Shown: positions 35,071 through 44,314 of the stretch, piece by piece | Layout: each line of letters begins with the position of its first letter | Numbering within the stretch: position 1 is the stretch's first letter | Assembly: GCA_014728035.1 (NCBI GenBank) | Contig: WJMJ01000131.1 | Span: 62,001-126,000, forward strand | DNA length: 64,000 nt | Origin: Promethearchaeota archaeon | Lineage (GTDB): Archaea > Asgardarchaeota > Thorarchaeia > Thorarchaeales > Thorarchaeaceae | Direction: 5' to 3' | The notes under the pieces: model-generated | The model's input: the letters and a program-made list of their open reading frames with translations, nothing else | Told to the model about the DNA's origin: nothing | Database searches by the model: none | Made by a program: the position numbers and the translations under genes

Positions 35071-36024
35071 CTAACCTACTCCAACAACTTCAAAGTCATC
35101 AAAGTCCTCTGGGCCCGAGTTGCGTTTTGCCAACATTACTACAACCGCAATGATAACAACTGCACCAACCACACCGATTCCAATAATCATAACTGTACTC
35201 ATATCAAGTGCAACCGGGGGCGCATCAGAACTTGTAGTAGTAGTTTCATCTCCTCCACCAGATCCGAGAGTAATATCAATACCATAGGAAATCGTTACGG
35301 TATCGCTTTGTTCAAGAGCTGAGAAGACACAATACCAAGTTCCAGAGGTTGGTATCTCAAATGGCCCAATTGAGGCTTGATGGAAATCATCTTTAATGGC
35401 ATATCCACTTGCACTGCCACCAGTAGTCCAAGAATTATAATTACTTGAATCACAGATGAAAAAGTTGATTCCATCAGTTGAAAACCAAGTTGAGAAATGA
35501 CCCTCTATTTCATCTCCAGCATCCAGATTGAACGAAATATATGCCCATTCATCAGTTTCAAGAGTTTCACCATTTTCGGTATAATCCCAATTTGAGGTCG
35601 AGTAGAAGGGAGAATTATCGTCATCAATGTCAATTCCAATATCCAAGCTCACACTAGATGAACCGTCTGCATTACTGAAGACAATATGCCATGTGTCAGA
35701 GCTGGGAATAGAAAAGGAAATTCCCAACGTATGCATATCTTCATTGAGTTCATATACCGATGCGCTTCTACCAGCTTCCCACTCGCCCATGTTATAATCA
35801 TCAGCTATGAAGAAGTCAACACCTTGAGTTGCAGAATGCGTTTCAAAGAATCCAGAGATATCGGTACCGACAGACAGGGACCCTGAGACATCATACCATT
35901 CCCCAGCATTTAGTGAAACATTGGTATATTCTTCAGTCCAATCAGCAGCAGCCACATTTTGCGTAGTGCTAGACGATACAAGAACAAATGCAAAAAACAA
36001 AAGTATAATTTTCTTTTTATCCAC
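35071..36024 (-). CDS. Surface protein with two repeated beta-sandwich domains
   Basis: 317 residues: signal peptide (1-27), two tandem domains of about 110 residues that clearly repeat (EWYDVSGSLSVGTDISG / EWAYISFNLDAGDEIEG; DTWHIVFSNAD / GTWYCVFSALE), a short Thr-rich linker, a transmembrane helix near 280-303 and an acidic tail (EDFDDFEVVGVG). The repeats resemble PPC- or GOLD-type beta-sandwich domains, which bind ligands or partners outside the cell; this is a fold guess. The start is a GTG (36024) with AGGTG about 9 nt upstream. It is divergent from the TPR-nuclease gene. Confidence 0.75.
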   Translation of the reverse strand: MDKKKIILLFFAFVLVSSSTTQNVAAADWTEEYTNVSLNAGEWYDVSGSLSVGTDISGFFETHSATQGVDFFIADDYNMGEWEAGRSASVYELNEDMHTLGISFSIPSSDTWHIVFSNADGSSSVSLDIGIDIDDDNSPFYSTSNWDYTENGETLETDEWAYISFNLDAGDEIEGHFSTWFSTDGINFFICDSSNYNSWTTGGSASGYAIKDDFHQASIGPFEIPTSGTWYCVFSALEQSDTVTISYGIDITLGSGGGDETTTTSSDAPPVALDMSTVMIIGIGVVGAVVIIAVVVMLAKRNSGPEDFDDFEVVGVG

Positions 36025-36172
36025 GGTGTTGTCACCTTTTGTATTCTACAGTAGAAACCTCAAGCCACAAATAGATTTTGGATATTATATTATCAATATA
36101 AAAGAGAAATCGGCTATTGTTTGTAAGGAATTCAGACACGTAAGTTGTATTAATGACAAAACACATGATTTC

Positions 36173-38398
36173 ATGGTTGCAATGAGTGAAATTCCTCCAG
36201 TATGGCAGATGATAAAGGATGCAATTGATGCGCTCGATGGAAGAGCGACTCACGCGGAAATCCGGGAACACATCCAAACAAAATATGGTGACATTTCTGA
36301 TGCTATGATTAAGACCGAGATTAACTTCTGCTCGGTTAACAGCCCAACTAGGATATACGGACCGGAAAATCAAGACCCGCGAAGTACCAGAAATCCAGAT
36401 GAGCGGTACGATTTTTTATTCCGAGTTGAACGCGGGACTGTAATGAAGTATGACCCCCATATTCATGGATACTGGGAGATTGCTCAAGATACGGATGGGA
36501 GAATGGTAGTTAGACAGGACGTAATGGATGATGCTGACGTATTCCTGGAAACTAGAGATCCAGAGGAACTTAGAAGAATCGGAGACCGTCTTGAAGAAAG
36601 ACGAAGATATGTAGAAGCAGAGCTCATGTACCGAATGGCAATCGACCTAGATGAGGAATATCATGCAGCATGGAACAATCTTGCCCTCGTACTGGAGAAA
36701 CAAGGGAGATATGAAGAAGCAAAGGAAGCCTATGAAAAATCTATTGCAATCAATCCAGAAGACCCAGCAACTTGGAGCAATCTTGCTGACGCCTTAATCG
36801 AGATGAAGAGCTTTTCCGATGCTGAAAAGGCCTACAAAAGAGCATTGGACCTTGATAAAGAGAATCCAGTCACGTGGAACAACTATGGACTGGCTCTTGA
36901 AGAACAGGGATTCTACGAAGACGCGGAACGTGCATTCCGAACATCAGTTAGACTAAATCCAAATGATGCGGTCGCATGGGGAAATCTTGGTGATTTGTTA
37001 GAACGAGATGATAGGTTAGATGAGGCTGAAAATGCCTATAGGCGTTCTGTGGACTTAGACCCAGATCATTCGGATGCATGGTACATGTTAGGATGGATAC
37101 TGGAACAGATGGAACGTTATGATGAGGCAATTGAAGCATATAGATGGTCATCAGATATTGATCCAAATGACATAGAAATTTGGAAGAAGCTTGGGGAAGT
37201 GCTGCAATACGAGAACCGCTTCTCAGAAGCGTCGGAAGCATATCGAAGAGCAATTAGGATAGATCCAAATGATCCACATTTGTGGAGGTCTTTTGGATGG
37301 GTTCAGTTGATGACAAACGAGTCGAACACAGCTGAGAAATCATTTCTCAAGGCAATCAGTTATGATTCTAAAGATGTGCTATCACGTATTGGTATCGCAG
37401 TAATTCAAACAGAGGAAGAATATTATAGTCGTACCATAAAGACTTGCGACCAAATTTTATCAATTGAACCAGAGAATCCATATGGATTGGTATTGACTGC
37501 TATCGCAAAATGGAAACAAAACCACATTGAAGAAGCTGAAACACTTCTTGAGAAATCTACAGGTATCCATCCCGATTTCTACCTTGGATGGAGACATTTG
37601 GCTCTGTTTTATCAGGAGCAGAAAAAGCATGAAGAAGCAGAAGAAGCATTCAGAATGGCTCTGGATCTTGAACCAGATTATGCAGATCTCCACTATGAGC
37701 TTGGAGTACTCTTAATGGATTTGGGGAGAAAGAGGGAGGCTCTAGAAGAATTCAAAGAAGCTGTTACTATTGATGGTAAATTCGTGCAAGCATGGGCAAG
37801 ATTAGCGCTTCTAGCTGAAGAATTGGGAATTACAGATCTCATGGAATCAGCAAAGAACACCTACAATGAGGTATCTAAAAAACACAAGAGAAAACGTTCA
37901 CCAGTTCTTATTCCACCGGAAATAGCGGATTATGATGAAGAAGATATGGAAGAGATAGAGTCCAGAAAACGCATTCGTAGGACACACGAGATTCAAGAAC
38001 TAGTAGAAGCAGGACCCTCTCAGACGTTTACAACTGAACTTATTGAGAAATTTGTGAAATGGTTAGAAGAAAAAGGAATTGCTTCAAAACAAGAACCAGA
38101 TCATGTAGATATAATATTCCAAATGAAAAATCGAACTTATGCAACAGAAGTGAAATCTCTAAGAAATGAAATTGAGGACATCAGAGACGCAGTGGGTAGG
38201 TTACTTCAATACAATCTTCTTCCAGACAGAAAACCCGCAGACGTATGGCTCATTCTAGCTGATGAAAAACCAACTGAGGCAGGTCTTGTATGGATAAGCA
38301 ATTTACGTCAAAGAATGAGTGAAGAGAAGTTTCCAGTATACATTGGATGGCAAAAGGATGCAGATTTCATCTTTGATGGTATTGATTTAGGATTCTAA
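36173..38398 (+). CDS. Winged-helix / TPR-array / PD-(D/E)XK nuclease-like protein
   Basis: 741 residues in three parts. Residues ~5-110: a winged-helix-like domain (THAEIREHIQTKYGDIS ... RIYGPENQDPR ... HGYWEI) of the kind fused to restriction-type nucleases. Residues ~125-535: about twelve 34-residue TPR units (for example AAWNNLALVLEKQGRYEEA). A charged linker follows. Residues ~627-741: a PD-(D/E)XK-like fold with Asp646 (DHVDI), Glu659 and Lys661 (TEVKS) and Gln679 (LLQY), so the catalytic residues appear intact. A DNA-targeting, protein-recruiting nuclease, perhaps defence-related, is plausible. Start: ATG 36173; ATG 36182 is nearly as good. Confidence 0.8.
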   Translation: MVAMSEIPPVWQMIKDAIDALDGRATHAEIREHIQTKYGDISDAMIKTEINFCSVNSPTRIYGPENQDPRSTRNPDERYDFLFRVERGTVMKYDPHIHGYWEIAQDTDGRMVVRQDVMDDADVFLETRDPEELRRIGDRLEERRRYVEAELMYRMAIDLDEEYHAAWNNLALVLEKQGRYEEAKEAYEKSIAINPEDPATWSNLADALIEMKSFSDAEKAYKRALDLDKENPVTWNNYGLALEEQGFYEDAERAFRTSVRLNPNDAVAWGNLGDLLERDDRLDEAENAYRRSVDLDPDHSDAWYMLGWILEQMERYDEAIEAYRWSSDIDPNDIEIWKKLGEVLQYENRFSEASEAYRRAIRIDPNDPHLWRSFGWVQLMTNESNTAEKSFLKAISYDSKDVLSRIGIAVIQTEEEYYSRTIKTCDQILSIEPENPYGLVLTAIAKWKQNHIEEAETLLEKSTGIHPDFYLGWRHLALFYQEQKKHEEAEEAFRMALDLEPDYADLHYELGVLLMDLGRKREALEEFKEAVTIDGKFVQAWARLALLAEELGITDLMESAKNTYNEVSKKHKRKRSPVLIPPEIADYDEEDMEEIESRKRIRRTHEIQELVEAGPSQTFTTELIEKFVKWLEEKGIASKQEPDHVDIIFQMKNRTYATEVKSLRNEIEDIRDAVGRLLQYNLLPDRKPADVWLILADEKPTEAGLVWISNLRQRMSEEKFPVYIGWQKDADFIFDGIDLGF

Positions 38399-39606
38399 CT
38401 TTTACGAATAGCAGCCAAGGGTATGTTTCGAACATAACTTTGGTCTGTTTTCCATCCATTTTCATCATGGTTTTCATGGTAAAAGTAGTATGTGAATGCT
38501 GAGTCAAATTGCAGTTGAAGTATTGAAACATCGTCTGCATGTTCCCAGATGAATTCAGATAATTCGGGTGCAAAAGATGGAGAGGATGTGGAAAAGAGAA
38601 CAAATCCATCGTCATCCGATACGAGCTGGCATTCAAAAGGTATTATTTTTGATTTGATAAAATAATGTAGAGTGGAATTATCCAAATCACTATCAGGCCT
38701 GAAGTGCCCCAATATTGCTTGAGGATACGTCAAATCAAATACTGAGCGGTCATAGTATAATTGCTCACCAGGAGCTACTGAATCGCGTATTTTCCTTACT
38801 CTTCGAGAGATTGTGGTAGGATCTCGGTCATGATATTTGCCTAAGTCTTTCTTGGCAATCTTGGAATTGATTGTTAGTTCGCGGAGCAATAATTTGTCGA
38901 GACGATCAAGATCCAATTCATCGTTTAATCTAACTGGCTCAAGTGAGGGATTTTTGTCAAGGGTTTCTAACATTTGGTCCCACATGGTATCGAGAGCACT
39001 CTGTTTAGATCCACGTTCTGATTTCAAATCCGATTCTATTCTCCACGTATTTGATTTCTTATCCCACTGAGAGAAATCTGCAGGAGTTTTAGAAATGTAA
39101 CTAGAATTCTGACACCGGAAACTTTTGAACAAGTCTTGGTCCTGAAGATCTTTGAAGAGTAGATTCATAGAGTCTTCTGTGGAGGGAGGAATGTCGAATT
39201 GAACGTATAATACAGCGCCTTGCGAGTAGGCAACTGTTCGATAATGAGTATATGGATGCTCATCACATAGCATCTTTAGCTTATTCAAACTTTCACGGTT
39301 TGGAACCTGATTGAAAAATACGTGTTTTCTAACAAGACCGAGTCTTTGTGGCAAATACACAGCCTCAATCTCTGTTTGGGTGCGGTTGCCTAGAATAGGA
39401 TCTTTAATCTCTCTATCAACGCGAAGAAATCCCTTTTCTTTCATGTGCATCAATCTTGTACGCACAGTTTCAATAGAAACTGAAATATCAGAATCCTTTG
39501 TCACCGCTGATGCAATCTCATGTAATTTAGATGATGGGTCATTCTTCAATTTGAGAAAGATTTCGTAATCTTTCATGTCGAGATTATAACCCCTCCAAGC
39601 AACCAT
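38395..39606 (-). CDS. Two-headed Lrp-like DNA-binding regulator
   Basis: 403 residues. One winged helix near residues 10-75 (KLHEIASAVTKDSDISVSIETVRTRL split by a short insert) and another near 235-290 (SKIAKKDLGKYHDRDPTTISRRVRKIRD), each followed by an alpha/beta region that could be a ligand-binding domain. The organisation parallels the tandem Lrp regulator at 29694-30641 but the sequence differs strongly. The ATG at 39606 has GGTGA 7 nt upstream. Its stop overlaps that of the convergent TPR-nuclease gene by 4 nt. Targets are unknown. Confidence 0.7.
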   Translation of the reverse strand: MVAWRGYNLDMKDYEIFLKLKNDPSSKLHEIASAVTKDSDISVSIETVRTRLMHMKEKGFLRVDREIKDPILGNRTQTEIEAVYLPQRLGLVRKHVFFNQVPNRESLNKLKMLCDEHPYTHYRTVAYSQGAVLYVQFDIPPSTEDSMNLLFKDLQDQDLFKSFRCQNSSYISKTPADFSQWDKKSNTWRIESDLKSERGSKQSALDTMWDQMLETLDKNPSLEPVRLNDELDLDRLDKLLLRELTINSKIAKKDLGKYHDRDPTTISRRVRKIRDSVAPGEQLYYDRSVFDLTYPQAILGHFRPDSDLDNSTLHYFIKSKIIPFECQLVSDDDGFVLFSTSSPSFAPELSEFIWEHADDVSILQLQFDSAFTYYFYHENHDENGWKTDQSYVRNIPLAAIRKS

Positions 39607-39661
39607 TCAATTTCACCTTTTTATCTTTGTTTTGTCGTTCTTCTGTATCAATGTGTTGTCT

Positions 39662-40165
39662 TTAGTATACTATCAGTGTTGGCTCTCCACCAGAAGATCC
39701 ACCAGGTGGGTCAAATGTGTGACTAACCGTATCGGAATCCCAATATGGAGAGATGAGTAATGCGTCAACATGAATGGTATAATCACCACTCTCAGTCGCA
39801 TAGTCATAGAATACATTTCGTAGGTAAATCGTATCCGCCCATGCAAACACGTGAACTTCATAGCAGAATGCTTTACCAGAGGGCAACTCCAAAGTAATCC
39901 AATAGTAGTACTCGTAAATCAAAGAGCTCGATAAATCGAACCGTATCAATGAGAAGACATCGTTTTCTATCCCATCTCCATCAAGACAGTCATAATACGC
40001 AGCTTCAATTGAAACTTTGATTTCTGGCTCATATAGATAGCTTGCAGGATAAGCACTTACACCAGATACTGAAGACATAACAAATAATAGTGAAAGAAGA
40101 ACACCGAATAAGGCGACTCTAGGACGTATTTTCATACCAGAGCCAATCTTTTTCATCTTTGTCAT
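39662..40165 (-). CDS. Small secreted protein
   Basis: 167 residues with a signal peptide (hydrophobic ~17-37, cleavage near VSA-YP), a beta-rich domain containing an Asp-rich DCLDGDGIEND stretch that could bind calcium, two or more cysteines (near residues 58 and 100) and no C-terminal anchor, so probably released or bound to another surface protein. It is divergent from the subtilisin-like protease and shares its promoter region, suggesting co-regulation. Candidate roles are protease partner, inhibitor or substrate; nothing in the sequence decides. Alternative ATGs lie at codons 4 and 11. Confidence 0.68.
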   Translation of the reverse strand: MTKMKKIGSGMKIRPRVALFGVLLSLLFVMSSVSGVSAYPASYLYEPEIKVSIEAAYYDCLDGDGIENDVFSLIRFDLSSSLIYEYYYWITLELPSGKAFCYEVHVFAWADTIYLRNVFYDYATESGDYTIHVDALLISPYWDSDTVSHTFDPPGGSSGGEPTLIVY

Positions 40166-40200
40166 GTTTCCCAGCTCTATTGTGCAGGAAATGCAATGCA

Positions 40201-40211
40201 GTATATATATT
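40201..40211 (-). promoter_or_regulatory. TATA-like box for the small secreted protein
   Basis: GTATATATATT lies 36-46 nt upstream of the minus-strand start at 40165, consistent with a short or absent leader. Confidence 0.45.
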
Positions 40212-40248
40212 GTTTCCGGAAAATCCTGCGTGCAGTATTTTCAACACA

Positions 40249-40260
40249 TTTATATATAAT
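40249..40260 (+). promoter_or_regulatory. TATA-like box for the subtilisin-like protease
   Basis: TTTATATATAAT lies about 100 nt before the protease ATG at 40360, which would leave a leader of about 70-75 nt. It is one of two back-to-back boxes in the shared spacer. Confidence 0.5.
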
Positions 40261-40359
40261 ATTTGACATTCGTGCAACACAACTAACTGACCTGATTGGG
40301 GCCACCAAGACGGTCTAGCCCTAAGTCAACGAACGACGAACGGGCAATCGGTGATAAGA

Positions 40360-42201
40360 ATGAAGAAACACAAAGTGGTGTTTTTTGCAGCCGTATTGGC
40401 AGCAGTGCTTGTTTTACCAAATATATCAGCAATGCCCAGTGCGACTGTTACACCAAATACGAGTTTTGTTGATGCTGTGATTATGTTTAATCCCAGTGCC
40501 AATATAGATTTGCAAAATTTTGATATCATTCGAGAGTATGATTCATTGAATGGTATAGCAGCAAGAATTCCCCTTCCGTTCTACCGGATACTTGAAAAAT
40601 CATGGTTTGTTTCTGCAATCCAGATCGACCATGATGTAACAATCTTCCAAGACACACTAGATTGGGGTGTCGATGATGTTGAAGCAGAACGAGTATGGGG
40701 CGGCATTGAAAATGCAGCTGATGTTGTCAGTGGAAATGTTGATGGAACTGGTGTGAAGGTAGCTATACTCGATACTGGTATTGATTATAACCACCCCGAT
40801 TTGAATGACATCTATGCCGGTGGATACGACTTTGTCCAAAATGATAACGACCCAAAGGACGAAAATGGTCATGGAACTCACTGTGCGGGTATCGTAGCTG
40901 CTGAGGATAATGGTGAAGGTGTTATTGGAGTAGCACCACATGCTTCAGTATATGCAGTACGTGTTCTTGATGCCCAAGGTTCAGGTTCTATCAGTGACAT
41001 TGTTGCAGGAATTGACTGGGCAATAGATAACAATATGGATGTGATTTCGATGAGTTTGGGTGCAAGCTCTGGAGATTCCACATTGGAGTCAGCAGTCAAT
41101 CGAGCGTACAATGCAGGTTTAGTAGTGGTTGCTGCTTCTGGAAATGACGGCCATAATGGTATATCATATCCCGCAGCATATTCCAATGCTATTGCCGTTG
41201 GAGCAACTGATTCAAGCCATAATCTAGCAAGCTTTAGCAACTACGGAGCTGAACAAGAAGTTGTAGCTCCTGGAGTAGACATCTACAGTACCATGCCAAC
41301 CTATCGAGTGACTTTGAACTCATGGTGGTATGGAGGACTTAGCCAAGATTATTCAGAGATGGATGGTACATCAATGGCCTGTCCAATGGTTGCAGGAGTT
41401 GTTGCACTAATTCTGGATGCAGACCCAACACTCACCCCTTCGGAAGTGAGAGATATTCTACATACCACTTCTGTAGACCTTGGTTCCACAGGATGGGACA
41501 GTACATTTGGCTATGGTCTTGTTGATGCAGAGATGGCGGTAGAAGAAGCGGATAGCGGAGGAACTCCTTCTGACGAAAACCCAACAGTCACAATCGAAGA
41601 TCCTACAAATGGTGAAACCGTATCAGATACCAAGAGAGTATACATCTCTGCAAGTGATGACAATGGTGTGTCAAAAGTAGAGCTGAATATTGACTCTGGA
41701 ACCTGGATCGACATTACTAACAACTTTGATGGTACATACTACTATTATGACTGGGATACAACTCAGGAATCAGATGGTAGTCACAATATCAATGCCCGTG
41801 CCACGGATACTGCAAGTCAGACTGACACGGATTCGATATCTGTAACTGTAAACAATGGCGGCACCATCACAGACACCATGCATGTTGCATCAATTGCAAT
41901 GAGCTATGAAGAAGTAAGATGGTGGTTCTGGGTCATAGGTTATGATGTCTATACAGAGATAACTGTTCATGATGGGAATGGAAACCCACTCGAAGGCGTA
42001 ACAGTCTATCTCGAAATGACTCTCCCTGATGGCTCCACTGCTACAGGTAATGCAGATACTGGAACTGATGGTACTGTAACTTTTGTTTTAGAACAAGGCG
42101 ATTCTGGAACCTACACATCTACAGTCACAGACCTCCAGAAGACAGGATACAGCTATGTATCTTCAGACAATGTAGAAACCTCGGAGTCTCTTACTATCTA
42201 A
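40360..42201 (+). CDS. Subtilisin-like serine protease, secreted
   Basis: 613 residues: signal peptide (1-25), an I9-like propeptide (~30-95), an S8 peptidase domain with catalytic Asp138 (AILDTGID), His171 (NGHGTHCAG) and Ser338 (DGTSMACP), and two C-terminal beta-sandwich domains. The first (~395-500, PTVTIEDPTNGETVSDTKRV) resembles an Ig-like cadherin/fibronectin module; the second (~505-610, DGNGNPLEGVTVYLEM) is a carboxypeptidase-regulatory-like module. No membrane anchor is seen, so it is probably secreted and acts on proteins outside the cell. The ATG at 40360 has GGTGA about 6 nt upstream. A strong terminator follows. Confidence 0.95.
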   Translation: MKKHKVVFFAAVLAAVLVLPNISAMPSATVTPNTSFVDAVIMFNPSANIDLQNFDIIREYDSLNGIAARIPLPFYRILEKSWFVSAIQIDHDVTIFQDTLDWGVDDVEAERVWGGIENAADVVSGNVDGTGVKVAILDTGIDYNHPDLNDIYAGGYDFVQNDNDPKDENGHGTHCAGIVAAEDNGEGVIGVAPHASVYAVRVLDAQGSGSISDIVAGIDWAIDNNMDVISMSLGASSGDSTLESAVNRAYNAGLVVVAASGNDGHNGISYPAAYSNAIAVGATDSSHNLASFSNYGAEQEVVAPGVDIYSTMPTYRVTLNSWWYGGLSQDYSEMDGTSMACPMVAGVVALILDADPTLTPSEVRDILHTTSVDLGSTGWDSTFGYGLVDAEMAVEEADSGGTPSDENPTVTIEDPTNGETVSDTKRVYISASDDNGVSKVELNIDSGTWIDITNNFDGTYYYYDWDTTQESDGSHNINARATDTASQTDTDSISVTVNNGGTITDTMHVASIAMSYEEVRWWFWVIGYDVYTEITVHDGNGNPLEGVTVYLEMTLPDGSTATGNADTGTDGTVTFVLEQGDSGTYTSTVTDLQKTGYSYVSSDNVETSESLTI

Positions 42202-42215
42202 AGAGGTGTTCCAAT

Positions 42216-42245
42216 AAGCCCGATTCATTCGGGCTTCTTTTTTTA
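42216..42245 (+). terminator. Intrinsic-type terminator after the protease
   Basis: AAGCCCGA (42216-42223) pairs with TCGGGCTT (42229-42236) around TTCAT and is followed by eight T residues. It lies against the stop of the convergent transporter gene. Confidence 0.85.
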
Positions 42246-43721
42246 TTCAAATTGTGGTTTCTTTTTCTTCCTCAAGGCTTCTTTAACACCATCAAGTGGA
42301 AGCTGTAGTGTGTGTCGTAGTCCATCTACAGTGGATAAGTTTCTTACATTTCGGCGTGTTTCAGCAATGATTGCATCAATGACCACCTTTTCATCCACTT
42401 CCCCTTGTTCCTCGACTAACGCAAGTCTATGAACTGCATAGATTCCGATTAGCACAGAGAAAAGAAATAGGAAGTCAATACCTGAAAGATAGATAGTATT
42501 GAATACAATCTGACCAGCTGGATTATTCCAAGTGAATGTGAGGATGAGTTCATGACTTGCCAAAATGTCAGCAAGTATTCCACCAATAATGGGGGCTACA
42601 GATGCTGCGGATGATATAACTACACTTCGAGTTGCAATATATCCAGGAGCTTGTCCACGAGGTGCAAGTTTCAATCCTATATTGGCCGAAGTGAGATTAA
42701 CACCAGCTGCAGATAATCCAGTTAGAAGATGAATAACAACCAGCAAAGGAATCCCCAGAGAGATATCTTGAGCTACAGTAGAAAATGCCCAAAGAAGAGT
42801 CCCTATGAGGAAGAGGGGAGCTGTTATTTGAAGAACCGATTTATTGGTAAATCGATCAGATAGAGAACCCCAAAATCGGAAGAACATAATACTAACAATC
42901 TGTGTTAGTGCAGAAAGGCCAGTTGCAATAGGCAGGTCTAGTCCTAAACGCGTTAGAAGATATACTGTGAAAAAAGGAGCCACTAAATTAGTACTAAAAC
43001 TCCAAAGAATAGAGAATACCATCAGATTCCTGAAATTGATATTTCCGAAAGGATGACGAATCTGGTCAACAAAGCTCAGCCTTTTTTCGGGTTCCTCCAT
43101 TTTTGGCTCAGGAATGGAACGAGTAATGAAAAGCGAAACCATTCCAAAGAGAAATGCCAAGAAGAACAAGAAACTATAACTGAAAATTGTGGGACCTAAT
43201 CCCCAATTAGCCCATTCACCGACAAGAATGCCACCAAAAAAGGTAACAACTACAGAAACTATAGCATTAAGAGCCATTCTTCGAGAAAAAAACTGCCCTA
43301 GTTTGTTTAATGGTACCAAATCGCGGAGCCAAGAATTCCAGCTTGGTGAACCAATTGCGACGAAGGCCGATTGAATCGCTATACTTCCGATGAAGAAGAC
43401 CAAAGCCAATTCCGAATCGTATAAAAAAGGAATAACAGCCATGAAGAGGATGGTCAGTCGACTTCCAATCGTGGTAATGGTATTGATACGCTTACGTGTT
43501 CGATATTTTTCAACAATATAGATTGAAGGGATTTGTAAAAACTGAGAAATGGATGGAGTAGCAGCTAGAAATCCAATGACCGTATTCGAGGCCCCTAATA
43601 GAAGAGCAAATGCAACTAGAAAGACTCCCTCTGTAAGAGTGATTTTTACCTGAGACGTAATGCCTTGATGAAGAACTCTTCTAAGAGTTTTATCAGATGT
43701 TTCTGATTTCTGATCACTCAT
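42243..43721 (-). CDS. MFS transporter
   Basis: 492 residues with about twelve hydrophobic helices and cytoplasmic basic loops. An early helix has GASNTVIGFLAATPSISQFLQIPSIYIVEKYRTRKR, the MFS motif-A-like loop after helix 2. A middle loop is charged (PEPKMEEPEKRLSF) and the C-terminal tail is basic (EALRKKKKPQFE). It pumps or takes up an unknown small molecule. The ATG at 43721 is used; a TATA-like TCATATAGAGG on the minus strand lies about 40 nt upstream. The divergent region holds the candidate RNA at 43824-43920. Confidence 0.88.
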   Translation of the reverse strand: MSDQKSETSDKTLRRVLHQGITSQVKITLTEGVFLVAFALLLGASNTVIGFLAATPSISQFLQIPSIYIVEKYRTRKRINTITTIGSRLTILFMAVIPFLYDSELALVFFIGSIAIQSAFVAIGSPSWNSWLRDLVPLNKLGQFFSRRMALNAIVSVVVTFFGGILVGEWANWGLGPTIFSYSFLFFLAFLFGMVSLFITRSIPEPKMEEPEKRLSFVDQIRHPFGNINFRNLMVFSILWSFSTNLVAPFFTVYLLTRLGLDLPIATGLSALTQIVSIMFFRFWGSLSDRFTNKSVLQITAPLFLIGTLLWAFSTVAQDISLGIPLLVVIHLLTGLSAAGVNLTSANIGLKLAPRGQAPGYIATRSVVISSAASVAPIIGGILADILASHELILTFTWNNPAGQIVFNTIYLSGIDFLFLFSVLIGIYAVHRLALVEEQGEVDEKVVIDAIIAETRRNVRNLSTVDGLRHTLQLPLDGVKEALRKKKKPQFE

Positions 43722-43823
43722 TTTATCCTACTCCAAACAATCGACTGATACATTGCTCATTCCTCTATATGAACACTTCAATCGGTTAAAAAGATACGAG
43801 ATTAAATTGAAAGATTAGAATAA

Positions 43824-43920
43824 GGAGGTAGGCTTCTAGCAAGGCTCACTATTTGGGTGTGGTAACTGCTTTGGAACATGTGTTACCATAATGTCCCTGC
43901 AAGTTGCCTACCTAGTACAT
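43824..43920 (+). ncRNA. Candidate structured non-coding RNA
   Basis: An isolated, strongly foldable element of about 95 nt. The outer stem is 8 bp (43826-43833 with 43906-43913). A 5x5 internal loop leads to a 6-position stem with one mismatch (43839-43844 with 43895-43900). A 9-bp upper stem (43858-43866 with 43882-43890) has a 15-nt loop. An ACA triplet follows the outer stem at 43917-43919, reminiscent of an H/ACA box, but I see no kink-turn. A TATA-like GGTTAAAAAG at 43783-43792 could drive it. It has no tRNA T-loop. It could also be a leader of the gene at 43998. Confidence 0.45.
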
Positions 43921-43997
43921 ATTCTAACTTGTATGCACTAAAATATTTTGACTCCGATGGATACGTAAATTTTTGACTACCACATGATAATGTTTAG

Positions 43998-44312
43998 ATG
44001 TGGTTTCCGTACGCGATGCGTATGTCAAGGTGCAATTCAATGGGTTGGTGCAATATGGTCAGAGGCCCCTGCAAAGGGAATAAATGCGATTTCTGGGCAA
44101 GAGCTAAGCTCAAGAAAATGTCAGTTGATGATATTGTTCAGCAATTACAAGAGGGATTAACTGAATGCGACCCAAACAACGGGAAAGCATTTGATGAAGC
44201 ACTAGATGAATTTTGGGCTGCTTTTGGTATCAAAGACATGGATGCCCTACAAGAAGAAGAGATAGGACTGTTCTCCAAAATCCAAAAGGCTGAAGAACAA
44301 GTCCGAACTTAG
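43998..44312 (+). CDS. Small Cys-rich protein of unknown function
   Basis: 104 residues (96 if started at the ATG at 44022). Four cysteines near the N-terminus follow CX5CX6CX4C (CNSMGWCNMVRGPCKGNKC) and may bind a metal or iron-sulfur cluster. The rest is helical and acidic (EGLTECDPNNGKAFDEALDEFWAAFG). I do not recognise the family. There is no convincing ribosome-binding site before either ATG. It converges tightly (2 nt) on the oxidase gene at 44315. Confidence 0.6.
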   Translation: MWFPYAMRMSRCNSMGWCNMVRGPCKGNKCDFWARAKLKKMSVDDIVQQLQEGLTECDPNNGKAFDEALDEFWAAFGIKDMDALQEEEIGLFSKIQKAEEQVRT

Positions 44313-44314
44313 CA

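Noticed and set aside
43824..43920. tRNA gene or intron-containing tRNA
   Set aside because: There is an acceptor-like outer stem but no T-loop TTC motif, D-arm or anticodon arm of proper length.
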